Shown here piece by piece: positions 44,017 through 51,286 of a stretch of 64,000 bases of DNA. The notes beneath the pieces are model-generated. The model saw only the letters and a list, made by a program, of their open reading frames with translations. It made no database searches and had not been told where the DNA came from. A program made the position numbers and the translations under genes. Origin of the DNA: Rhizobiales bacterium dw_265 (lineage in GTDB: Bacteria > Pseudomonadota > Alphaproteobacteria > Micropepsales > Micropepsaceae); the NCBI GenBank assembly GCA_018449595.1, contig JAAVUU010000002.1:248001-312000 (forward strand), read 5' to 3'. The first letter of the stretch is position 1, and every line of letters begins with the position of its first letter.

Positions 44017-44050
44017 GGATAGGCCCTGGGCGAAAGCCCGGGGCCTATCC
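44017..44050. terminator. Strong bidirectional hairpin between convergent genes
   Basis: A 10-bp arm GGATAGGCCC (44017-44026) pairs perfectly with GGGCCTATCC (44041-44050). A nested GGGC-GAAA-GCCC stem-loop lies inside. It separates the 43566 gene from the convergent DyP gene. The DyP stop codon (44045-44047) lies inside the right arm. There is no T-run on the plus side, so termination may be Rho-assisted. Confidence 0.6.
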
Positions 44051-45028
44051 GTCCGCCGGCGTGCCCTGTGCGTCATGCAGCAGCGCCTGCAGAGTGGGCC
44101 GCGACGGCGCGAAGAAGGTCGTGCCGGTCTGCGGCGTGGAGAAATCCAGCAGCCGGTCATAAGCGCCCGGCGGCTCGCCGACATACATCCGTTGCAGCAT
44201 CTTCTCGATCACCCACAGATAGCGGGAATAGCCGATGAAATAGGTGCCGAACTCCTTCTGGCCGGGGCGGCCGAACGGCATGTTGTCGCGCAATATGTCC
44301 AGTTCGTTGCCGCCGTCATCGGTGATGGTGGTCAGGGTCTTGTGCGACTTGCGCGGCGCGGCGTCGTCGTCCAGTTCGATATTGTCGATCTTGGTGCGGC
44401 CGATGATCTCTTCCTGCAGATGCGTCGGCGTCTTCGCCCAGGCGGCCATGTCGTGCAGGTATTTCTGCACCACGACATAGCTGCCGCCGGCGAACGCCGC
44501 ATCCTCTCCGCCGACCAGCGCCGACGCCGGCAGGTCCAGCCCGGTGGGATTGGCGGTGCCGTCAACAAAACCCAGCAGGTCGCGGGCGTCGAAATAGCGG
44601 AAGCCCGACACTTCATCGGCGACCGTCACACTGTCGCCCAGGCTGTCCAGCAGGATGCGCTCCAGCTCAAAGCACAGGTCGGCGCGTTCGGCGCGGATGT
44701 GGAACAGAAGATCGCCCGGCGTGGCGGGCGCCGCATGCACCGGCCCCTGGATGGGCGCGAAGGGCTTCAACTCGGCGGGCCGCCCGTCCAGATGCAGCCG
44801 GTCCCACAGTTCGCGGCCGATCCCGGCGATGCAGGAGAGGCGACCGGACAGGTCGCGAAAGCCGACCGTCTTGACCAAATCGTCCAGCCCGGCCAGCACC
44901 GCCGAGATCTTGGACAGCGCCGCCTGGTCACCCCCGACCGTAACCACCAGGAACACCGCCGCCAACGACAACGGCGCCTCGATGCTCTGCGCATCTATAG
45001 GTACCCGGTCCCAGTTCTTTGCCGACAT
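44045..45028 (-). CDS. DyP-type heme peroxidase
   Basis: This 327-residue dye-decolorizing peroxidase has the catalytic G-F-V-D-G-T-A-N-P near residue 153 with its distal Asp. The proximal heme His is likely in R-K-S-H-K-T-L. The distal Arg lies in I-L-R-D-N-M-P-F-G and the family end block in G-T-Y-F-I-G-Y-S-R. There is no Tat signal, so it is a cytoplasmic class B-like enzyme. No encapsulin or ferritin gene is beside it. Confidence 0.92.
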   Translation of the reverse strand: MSAKNWDRVPIDAQSIEAPLSLAAVFLVVTVGGDQAALSKISAVLAGLDDLVKTVGFRDLSGRLSCIAGIGRELWDRLHLDGRPAELKPFAPIQGPVHAAPATPGDLLFHIRAERADLCFELERILLDSLGDSVTVADEVSGFRYFDARDLLGFVDGTANPTGLDLPASALVGGEDAAFAGGSYVVVQKYLHDMAAWAKTPTHLQEEIIGRTKIDNIELDDDAAPRKSHKTLTTITDDGGNELDILRDNMPFGRPGQKEFGTYFIGYSRYLWVIEKMLQRMYVGEPPGAYDRLLDFSTPQTGTTFFAPSRPTLQALLHDAQGTPADG

Positions 45029-45115
45029 TGCTGTGTTTTCCGATTTTGCTCTCGACCATTATCAATAGGGAACGGGGATATCCAGCCGGAAAATAACGCT
45101 TCCAATTGATCGATG

Positions 45116-45751
45116 CTAAGGCTTGCTCCTTGCTTTCTCGGCGGCCGTTCTTATTGCTTGCGTCAAAGCGCCCACGGTTGTCGAGGGGCAACCAAATGCG
45201 TTATTTTCACGCTCTCGCAGTGATAGTTGTCTTTCCGCTCTCTGCTCTGCGTCAAGAACGCTTTCCATCAGCTTTTTGCAGTCTAGGTTTTTTGATTTGT
45301 CTGGATCATATTCAGGACAGATTTTTGCCAGTTCTGTCTGGATAGCGTGCCGATCAATAGGGGCGTCGAAATCTCTGAAATGCAATATCAGCCATAGTTC
45401 AAAACAGGGATCAGTTCGTGCGACCCCAACACCATGAGCGGCACACATCGAAACTGCTTGATTGTAGTTTGGGTGTATATCTCTATCGAAGACTGCCCAT
45501 ACCTCATCGTTTGCTTCGAATAAATTCTTTTTCTTTTGGGCGCGTTTTCGGGCGACTGCATTCTGAGCAATTGTGAGCGGAACTCCCTCCGCCGGTAGTA
45601 TTTCCCAGTCAATCAGAGCGTTTCGATATTTTGTTTTCAGCGCTCTAAAATAAGCCGGTTCAGTATTTTTGCCTTCGCAAAACAGTGTGAAGCGCTTTCG
45701 CGGTTCTCTTGATGCTTTTGACCGCTGAAGTTTGCGCCCCCATTTTCCCAT
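45116..45751 (-). CDS. RloB-like protein (AbiL-type defence partner)
   Basis: This 211-residue protein is of the RloB family, thought to have a Toprim-like nuclease core. It has F-C-E-G-K-N-T-E-P-A-Y-F near residue 24 (catalytic Glu candidate), V-W-A-V-F-D-R-D near residue 88 (acidic pair) and the hallmark D-P-C-F-E-L-W-L-I-L-H-F near residue 118. The ATG follows the stop of the ATPase gene with no gap (TAGATG). The DNA is visibly AT-richer than the flanks. RloB next to an AAA ATPase is the layout of the AbiL abortive-infection system and of RloA/RloB accessory pairs. Confidence 0.82.
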   Translation of the reverse strand: MGKWGRKLQRSKASREPRKRFTLFCEGKNTEPAYFRALKTKYRNALIDWEILPAEGVPLTIAQNAVARKRAQKKKNLFEANDEVWAVFDRDIHPNYNQAVSMCAAHGVGVARTDPCFELWLILHFRDFDAPIDRHAIQTELAKICPEYDPDKSKNLDCKKLMESVLDAEQRAERQLSLRERENNAFGCPSTTVGALTQAIRTAAEKARSKP

Positions 45752-47023
45752 CTACTCAGAGTCCACCGTTTGAAGTGGGTCTCCGGAAAAAGGCACGGCT
45801 CCGTATCTTCCTTGAACGTAACCTTTTTCTATATTGTCGCCTTTTCTGGTTTTGAAGTCGGTCAAGGGATATATCTCTGTGGCGCCATCGCTGTCTTTTT
45901 CCGCAAACCAAATTTGGTCCCTGCGAAGCAATTCTGAGCGCAACAAGTTGGTATCGTGAGTGGTCGCTACGAGTTGGGCGCCTAAAGGGTTTGTTTCCTT
46001 CGAGCAAAAAAGAGCTAAAATCGCTTCACAGACTTGAGTGTGAAGGTTTGCTCCAAGTTCGTCGATAATAACTACGCCGCCACCATCTAACGCTTTGAAA
46101 ATCGGACCAAGCATTACGAGTAATCTTCGCGTGCCGGAACTTTCCCGCTCTAGCGCAAGTGAGATGCGATTGCCATCGGCTGCTTGGTGTTCAAGCTCTA
46201 TTGATACCTGCTGGTGTGCCTCCGCAGGCAACGAAAACTCATCGTTGGTATATTTTGCAATGACGCCTGCAAAGTCTTTTTGCATGGCTTGTACTCGCTC
46301 GGGAAATGCATTTTCAGTTTTTTTATAGCTGACAATGCCAGTGCCGATTCGATTGAGGAAGGTAATCACGCGCGGGTCGATGTCGGTTTTCGAAAACCTT
46401 TGAGCAACGCTCAAGCTCTTGACGTTGGTTTCGGTGTTGAATGCGAAAGTTTCGAAATAGAAAGCAATCTTCGTCAATTCTTCGTGATTATTTTGTACAG
46501 CTGCAGAAAGGAACAAGCTGTTTTTCCGGGTTAGCTGAGAGATGACTCTGTTTTCTCCACGAAGCGATCTGCCGAAGCGGAATTTTTGCTTGTCGCGATT
46601 AAATAAAACGCGCTGTGTCCCGTTTGGAAAGGATAAAAGCCATTCCTTCATGAAAATATCTTGGTCACATTCGAAGCCGTACTGGTATCGGACATCATTT
46701 AAAATGAAGTTGGCCGTAAAAGTCGAAGAGGCTTTTATGTCGGGGTGGAAAGCAAATGGACTACACGGTATCCCGCTTTCAGCATTCCCCAGCCTGTGAG
46801 AGGTACTGATAGCCTTTCGGAAAAATCTAAGTGCAGATATGAAATTGCTTTTTCCCGACGCATTTGCACCGTAGATCACTACCGCGGGTAACACGCCCGC
46901 AGCAGGGGCCGCCGGTGAATGCAAAATTGCTCCCTGGATGTCTTTGAGCGAAGACGCAACCATCGAAAGTGTTTGCGTCTTTTCCAGCGACAAGTGATTT
47001 GTCACCGTGAAATCAAGTAGCAT
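45752..47023 (-). CDS. AAA/ABC-type ATPase of an AbiL-like pair
   Basis: This 423-residue ATPase of the OLD-like AAA_15/AAA_21 type has Walker A Y-G-A-N-A-S-G-K-S-N near residue 47. The ABC-like signature is E-S-S-G-T-R-R-L near residue 288, the Walker B motif is V-V-I-I-D-E-L-G-A-N, and the switch His is in A-T-T-H-D-T-N-L-L. The N-terminus M-L-L-D-F-T-V-T-N-H-L-S is the usual start of these proteins, so the ATG at 47023 (GGGGG 8 bases upstream) is preferred to the frame extending to 47134. The pair with the RloB-like gene suggests phage defence by abortive infection; this is inference from families. Confidence 0.85.
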   Translation of the reverse strand: MLLDFTVTNHLSLEKTQTLSMVASSLKDIQGAILHSPAAPAAGVLPAVVIYGANASGKSNFISALRFFRKAISTSHRLGNAESGIPCSPFAFHPDIKASSTFTANFILNDVRYQYGFECDQDIFMKEWLLSFPNGTQRVLFNRDKQKFRFGRSLRGENRVISQLTRKNSLFLSAAVQNNHEELTKIAFYFETFAFNTETNVKSLSVAQRFSKTDIDPRVITFLNRIGTGIVSYKKTENAFPERVQAMQKDFAGVIAKYTNDEFSLPAEAHQQVSIELEHQAADGNRISLALERESSGTRRLLVMLGPIFKALDGGGVVIIDELGANLHTQVCEAILALFCSKETNPLGAQLVATTHDTNLLRSELLRRDQIWFAEKDSDGATEIYPLTDFKTRKGDNIEKGYVQGRYGAVPFSGDPLQTVDSE

Positions 47024-47134
47024 TTCGCAGCCCCCAAAGGCGTGTTGGTTCCATACACGCATTTTAGAGAGCAAAAAAGGCAAAATTCCGTATAAATCCG
47101 AATTAGATTGCAAGGTAGCAACGCAGTTTATCAA

Positions 47135-47833
47135 TTTGAATGATAAGAATATAAACCTATATTTGATATGGACAGCTTCATGAACCGGAGGTTCTCGTCC
47201 TTCTGAGGAAGGGTCCAGCTAGAGGCATGCGAGGATTTCCTAGCCAATTTTGTCGGATAACAGCGCCTCCCGCGTGGACAGCGCGTGGATATCGCTATCC
47301 ACCTCTACCGCTTCCGAAAATTCCCTCTAACCTGATCGCGCCTGCCTCATGCGGAGACGTTCCGGACGTCTGAAACGGGGGGCAGGCCGGCGTCGTGGGC
47401 GCGGGCAGGGGTGACGAACCTGCCGTGTTCACGAGGTCGCCTCCTTGAATCCCCTCGGGCAGGACCACGGACGCGGGCCTGTCTACGCAAGGGCACGAGA
47501 CGATCGTGCAGTGTCCAGCAATCCGATGCGTCGGGGCGCTGGCGGAACGGTTCGGTGGACGGTTCTGAGCGGAGTAATCTGCAGAACGCTGGTCGGAGCT
47601 TGGAGCGGCCCAAAATCGCCGGGCGTGGCGGGGCCGCAAGGCTCAAGCAGGCTTCCGCAAGGAAGCTGCCGCCCTGAAAAGGGGTGGCGAGAACCACATG
47701 GCCGCCTTGGCGGTCCCGCCACGCCGTCTCCGCACCCCCGCGCGGATGCGACCGCGTGGGCGCTGTTTGACAGCGATGTTTGTACACGCGCCCGGCTTTG
47801 CTAACCTGCGGCCGGGCTATTTCGGGGCATTCC
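47135..47833. other. About 700 bp without a recognisable gene; many hairpins
   Basis: No open frame here resembles a protein. From about 47190 the base composition turns GC-rich. Perfect or near-perfect stems occur at 47285-47302 (7 bp, TCGC loop), 47355-47371 (6 bp), 47404-47424 (6 bp), 47493-47509 (6 bp), 47651-47666 (6 bp, GCAA tetraloop) and 47668-47688 (7 bp). A structured RNA is possible, but it does not match tmRNA, RNase P RNA, 6S or SRP RNA landmarks that I know. A TTGACA at 47767-47772 could be a -35 box for the next gene, without a clear -10. Confidence 0.4.
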
Positions 47834-48622
47834 ATGCAGCGCATCTGGCGGATGGCGACCTGGGCGGCATTCGCCGTCCTGACCTGTGTCTTCATCATTG
47901 ACACCGGCTGGCTGCCGGTGCCCGGGGCCAGCAATACCGTCTTTGTGCTGATCTTCACCGCCTTCTCGCTGCTGCATGGCGCGCAGATGCTGGGCGGGCG
48001 GCGCCTGGCGCTGTTCTTCGCGCTGTCGGTCGCGATCTCGTTCTTCTTCGAGGAAGTCGGCGTACGCACCGGCCTGATCTTCGGCCCCTATCACTACAGC
48101 GACATGCTGGGCCCCAAGCTGAGCAATGTGCCGCTGCTGATCCCGCTGGGCTGGTTCATGATGATCTATCCCTCCTGGGTGGTGGGGCGCGCGCTGCTGG
48201 GCGGCCTGGACTTGCGGCGTCCGGCCGGCGCGGTGGCGGTGGCGCTGGCCGGGGCCGCCGCGATGACCGGCTGGGACATGGTGATGGACCCGCCGATGAT
48301 CGCCGGCGGCGCCTGGATATGGGAAACGGGCGGACCCTATTTCGGGGTGCCGCTGCACAATTATTTCGGCTGGATGCTGAACCTGACCGTGATCTATCTG
48401 GCGTTCGGCGCGGTCAGCCGGGCCATGGCGAAGGATAGCGGCTACCGCTTCGGCGGCATCTTTGCCGCCCTGCCGGTGGTGGCCTACCTGCTGTTCACGC
48501 TGGAATGGCTGGGGCCGCGGCGCGAGGCGCCGATGATCCTGATCGCCTGTTTCACCATGCTGGCGCCGGGGCTGCTGGCGCTGGCGCGGCTGGTGCTGCC
48601 CAAAGCGAGCGAATCGGCTTGA
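47834..48622 (+). CDS. CruF-like carotenoid biosynthesis membrane protein
   Basis: This 262-residue integral membrane protein has about seven spans. It is of the DUF422/CruF family, whose studied members hydrate carotenoid ends. Marks include F-F-F-E-E-V-G-V-R-T-G-L-I-F-G-P-Y-H-Y near residue 60, G-W-F-M-M-I-Y-P-S-W-V-V, M-T-G-W-D-M-V-M-D-P and G-V-P-L-H-N-Y-F-G-W-M-L. The ATG at 47834 is chosen; the frame upstream is non-coding. No other carotenoid gene is near, so the substrate is not known from context. Confidence 0.82.
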   Translation: MQRIWRMATWAAFAVLTCVFIIDTGWLPVPGASNTVFVLIFTAFSLLHGAQMLGGRRLALFFALSVAISFFFEEVGVRTGLIFGPYHYSDMLGPKLSNVPLLIPLGWFMMIYPSWVVGRALLGGLDLRRPAGAVAVALAGAAAMTGWDMVMDPPMIAGGAWIWETGGPYFGVPLHNYFGWMLNLTVIYLAFGAVSRAMAKDSGYRFGGIFAALPVVAYLLFTLEWLGPRREAPMILIACFTMLAPGLLALARLVLPKASESA

Positions 48623-48625
48623 GGA

Positions 48626-49117
48626 TCAGTTCAGCTTGTCGCCCAGGCCCTTGATGCCTTCGGCGATCAGGCCGCTGGCGCGCTGTTCGTCCAGTCGCGC
48701 CACGATCAGCTTCTGCGCCCCGGCTATGGCGGCATCGGCGGCCAGGCTGCGGATTTCGTGCAGGGCGGCGGCTTCGGCCTGGGCGATCTTGTCCTTGGCG
48801 GCCAGGGCGCGGCGCTCGATCTGCTGCGCCAGCGCCGTGCGCGAGTCGGCCGCGAACTGCGCGGCTTCGGCCTTGGCGGCGGTGACGATGGCGGCGGCTT
48901 CGGCTTCGGCGCCGGCGGCGCGCTTCTTATAGTCTTCCAGCAGGGCGGCGGCCTCGGCGCGCAGGCGCCTGGCTTCGTCCAGTTCGGCGCCGATCACCGC
49001 GGCGCGCTGGTCCAGCATCTTGCCGACCATGCCCGGCACGCCTTTCCAGACCAGCAGGGCGATGACCAGGACAAAGCCGACGCCAACCCAGAATTCCGGA
49101 TCATGCAGGATTTCCAT
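48626..49117 (-). CDS. atpF: ATP synthase F0 subunit b
   Basis: This 163-residue peripheral stalk subunit has an N-terminal membrane helix (F-V-L-V-I-A-L-L-V-W near residue 20) followed by a long Ala/Glu/Lys coiled coil. It is the last gene of the F0 operon and follows the b' gene by 2 bp. The b/b' pair forms the heterodimeric stalk of alphaproteobacterial and photosynthetic ATP synthases. Confidence 0.93.
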   Translation of the reverse strand: MEILHDPEFWVGVGFVLVIALLVWKGVPGMVGKMLDQRAAVIGAELDEARRLRAEAAALLEDYKKRAAGAEAEAAAIVTAAKAEAAQFAADSRTALAQQIERRALAAKDKIAQAEAAALHEIRSLAADAAIAGAQKLIVARLDEQRASGLIAEGIKGLGDKLN

Positions 49118-49119
49118 GG

Positions 49120-49650
49120 TCAGTTCCCCATCGCGCTGGCGGCGTCTTCGGCCGAGACCTTGTCGCCGGTCAGCCGCTCGACAATGGCGATGGCCGCGTC
49201 GCGGGCCGCCGCCGTCACCGCCGCCTTGGCGGTTTCGCGCGTGGCGGCGATGCGGGCATCGGCATCCTGCATGGCGTGATGCGCCTGGGCGTCGGCGTCC
49301 GCCTTGGCCTTGGCGATCTCGGCGTTCAGGCCCTGCCGGGTATCTTCCGCGAGCGCATTGGCCCGGGCGCGGGCCGTGGCCAGCGCGGCCTCATAGCCGG
49401 CCTGGGCGGTCTCGGCATCGGTGCGGGCCTTGTTGGCCTCGGCGATGGCGCCGTTGATGACGCCGCGCCGGTTGGTGATGGCCGAATTGATCTTCGGCCC
49501 CGCCACCCGCCACATGACCGTGAACAGGAACGCGAACGTCACCACCAGCCAGAAAAGCTGGGTGGGAAACGTGCTCGTGTCGAACGGCGGAAAGCCCCCC
49601 TCTTTCTTGGGGGCCTCAGTCGTCGCGGTGGTGGAGACGGGCTCGGCCAT
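49120..49650 (-). CDS. atpG: ATP synthase F0 subunit b'
   Basis: This 176-residue second stalk subunit has a soluble N-terminus ending F-P-P-F-D-T-S-T-F-P-T-Q-L-F-W near residue 30. A membrane helix follows (L-V-V-T-F-A-F-L-F-T), then an Ala-rich coiled coil. The ATG at 49650 is preferred; the frame upstream overlaps atpE. The symbol varies between genomes (atpG, atpX, atpF2). Confidence 0.9.
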   Translation of the reverse strand: MAEPVSTTATTEAPKKEGGFPPFDTSTFPTQLFWLVVTFAFLFTVMWRVAGPKINSAITNRRGVINGAIAEANKARTDAETAQAGYEAALATARARANALAEDTRQGLNAEIAKAKADADAQAHHAMQDADARIAATRETAKAAVTAAARDAAIAIVERLTGDKVSAEDAASAMGN

Positions 49651-49661
49651 GCGCGCTGGTC

Positions 49662-49886
49662 TTAGCCGAACAGGATGATCAGGGCGACGACCAGGCCGAA
49701 CAGGCCGGTCGCTTCGCACAGCGCAAAGCCCAGCAGCAGGTTGGTGGTCTGGGTGGCGGCGGCGCCCGGATTGCGCAGCGCGCCCGAGAGGTACGAGCCG
49801 AACACATTGCCGATGCCGATGCCGGCGCCGACCAGGGCGATACAGGCGATGCCCGCACCGATCATTTTCGCAGCTGCAAGTTCCAT
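49662..49886 (-). CDS. atpE: ATP synthase F0 subunit c
   Basis: This 74-residue hairpin of two membrane helices forms the proton-carrying ring. The loop S-G-A-L-R-N-P-G-A lies at the turn. The essential carboxylate is the Glu in F-A-L-C-E-A-T-G-L-F near residue 58. The first helix has G-A-G-I-G-I-G-N, a tight glycine motif that sets ring size. Confidence 0.96.
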   Translation of the reverse strand: MELAAAKMIGAGIACIALVGAGIGIGNVFGSYLSGALRNPGAAATQTTNLLLGFALCEATGLFGLVVALIILFG

Positions 49887-49905
49887 TTTAAGTCCCTTCT
49901 AGGTT

Positions 49906-50667
49906 TCAGTGATGATCGTGGAGGTGAAGCGCTTCGTTGAGATAGATGCAGGTCAGGATCGCGAAGACATAGGCCTGCAGGAAGGCCACCAGGAATTCCA
50001 GCAGCAGGATGCCGACGATCAGCAGCAAGGGCGCGATCGCCAGCCCGGTGAACAGCCCGCCGGCGGCGCCCAGCGACACCACGAAGCCGGCGAACACCGC
50101 CAAGAGGGTATGGCCGGCCAGCATGTTGGCGAACAGACGCACCGAAAGGCTGATGGGCCGCGAGCAGAAGGAGATCACCTCGATTACCACCAGCAGCGGC
50201 AGGATGTAGATCGGCGCCTTGGGCACGAACAGCATGAAGAAGCGAAAGCCGTGCTTGGCGAAGCCGGTGACGATCACGATGCCCATCACCAGGCAGGCCA
50301 GCGCCAGGGTCACGGCGATCTGGCTGGTGACGGTGAAGCTGCCGGGGATCATGCCGAAGAAATTGCTGCACAGCACGAACATGAAAAGGGTGAAGACGAA
50401 GGGGAAGAACTTCAGCCCATCCTCGCCGGTCGCCGAATGGATCATGTTGGCGACGAATTCGTAGCTGACTTCCGCCATCGACTGGGCGCGGTTGGGCACC
50501 AGCCGGCCGGGCTTGACCGCCAGGGTCAAAAACAGCGACGAGGCCGCGACCACGAGGATCATCAAGAGGGCCTGGTTGGTGAAATAGATCGGATGGCCGG
50601 CAATGGCGAACAGCGGCTCGGCAATGAGCGGCTTGATGGTGAACTGCTCCATCGGGTTCAGGGCCAC
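49906..50667 (-). CDS. atpB: ATP synthase F0 subunit a
   Basis: This 253-residue, multi-span stator subunit holds the proton half-channels. The essential Arg lies in S-L-S-V-R-L-F-A-N-M-L-A-G-H near residue 185. F-F-G-M-I-P-G-S-F and E-F-L-V-A-F-L-Q-A-Y-V-F are also typical. It ends in a His-rich tail (H-L-H-D-H-H). It lies 3 bp downstream of atpI. Confidence 0.96.
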   Translation of the reverse strand: MALNPMEQFTIKPLIAEPLFAIAGHPIYFTNQALLMILVVAASSLFLTLAVKPGRLVPNRAQSMAEVSYEFVANMIHSATGEDGLKFFPFVFTLFMFVLCSNFFGMIPGSFTVTSQIAVTLALACLVMGIVIVTGFAKHGFRFFMLFVPKAPIYILPLLVVIEVISFCSRPISLSVRLFANMLAGHTLLAVFAGFVVSLGAAGGLFTGLAIAPLLLIVGILLLEFLVAFLQAYVFAILTCIYLNEALHLHDHH

Positions 50668-50670
50668 GGA

Positions 50671-51009
50671 CTATTTCTCCTCAGGCTTCGACGCGGACTT
50701 TTCCGCGATCTCGGCGTTTATCTCTTTGGCCGCGTGCATCACGTTGCGGATGCCCGCCGCCATGCCTGCCATGAAAAACAAAACCAGAAAGGCCGGGCGG
50801 GTGTGAAATCCGAAATGGCCGAACAGCCAGTCGATCCCCCATCCAAGGCCCCCTCCCACGATCAGCGCCGCGACCAGTTCGGTGGCGAAGCGGAACGCGA
50901 TACCCGATTGCGATGGCGGCGAACTTTTCGTTCCTGCCGCCTTGCGCGTCTGGAGGTCGTCGAGCCGCTTGCCCAGATCGGTCAGCCTGTCAGGGTCCGG
51001 AGCCGTCAA
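50671..51009 (-). CDS. atpI: ATP synthase assembly protein AtpI/AtpZ
   Basis: This 112-residue protein has two membrane helices (L-V-A-A-L-I-V-G-G-G-L-G-W-G-I-D and L-V-L-F-F-M-A-G-M-A-A-G) and a charged tail. It is encoded first in the F0 operon, its usual place, and helps c-ring assembly or magnesium handling. Confidence 0.9.
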   Translation of the reverse strand: MTAPDPDRLTDLGKRLDDLQTRKAAGTKSSPPSQSGIAFRFATELVAALIVGGGLGWGIDWLFGHFGFHTRPAFLVLFFMAGMAAGIRNVMHAAKEINAEIAEKSASKPEEK

Positions 51010-51179
51010 AACCGTCTCCCAAAACCTTCAAAACCGCCTGAAATCCGGCCTTCACGGCGCGTCGAAGGCGGGCGGACCATATGTTCGCCCCCGATGGGTG
51101 TCAAGAAAGACAGAGTACGTCAAATCGTTGACACCAAAGGAAAAAACGCGGGCGCGGCAAAACGTCAAGGCGGTTTAGG

Positions 51180-51286
51180 GCTTTAGCGGGAGAATCATTC
51201 TCCCCCGCGCGGCGAAGCCGCAAAACGGGGGAGATGCCCGTAGCAACGCTTGCGGTGCGAAGGGCAGAGGGGGCGACTACTCCGCG
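51180..51286. repeat. Hairpin-rich repeat between smc and atpI
   Basis: GGGAGAAT-C-ATTCTCCC (51188-51204) is a perfect 8-bp inverted repeat. A longer CTCCCCCGC...GCGGGGGAG-like inversion and a GGCGAAGCC hairpin follow. The unit resembles the CTCCC-rich repeat after clpA. It runs up to the smc stop codon and may serve as its terminator. Confidence 0.55.

Noticed and set aside
45116..47023. Retron or reverse-transcriptase system
   Set aside because: No reverse transcriptase motif (YADD-like) is present; the genes are an ATPase and an RloB-like protein.
47411..47677. Plus-strand frame of 88 codons in the gene-free stretch
   Set aside because: It is Arg/Ser-rich, has no domain and no good ribosome-binding site; hairpins explain the region better.
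47190..47760. tmRNA or RNase P RNA
   Set aside because: The conserved RNase P stretch GAGGAAAGTCC, the tmRNA ends and the alphaproteobacterial tag coding segment were not found.
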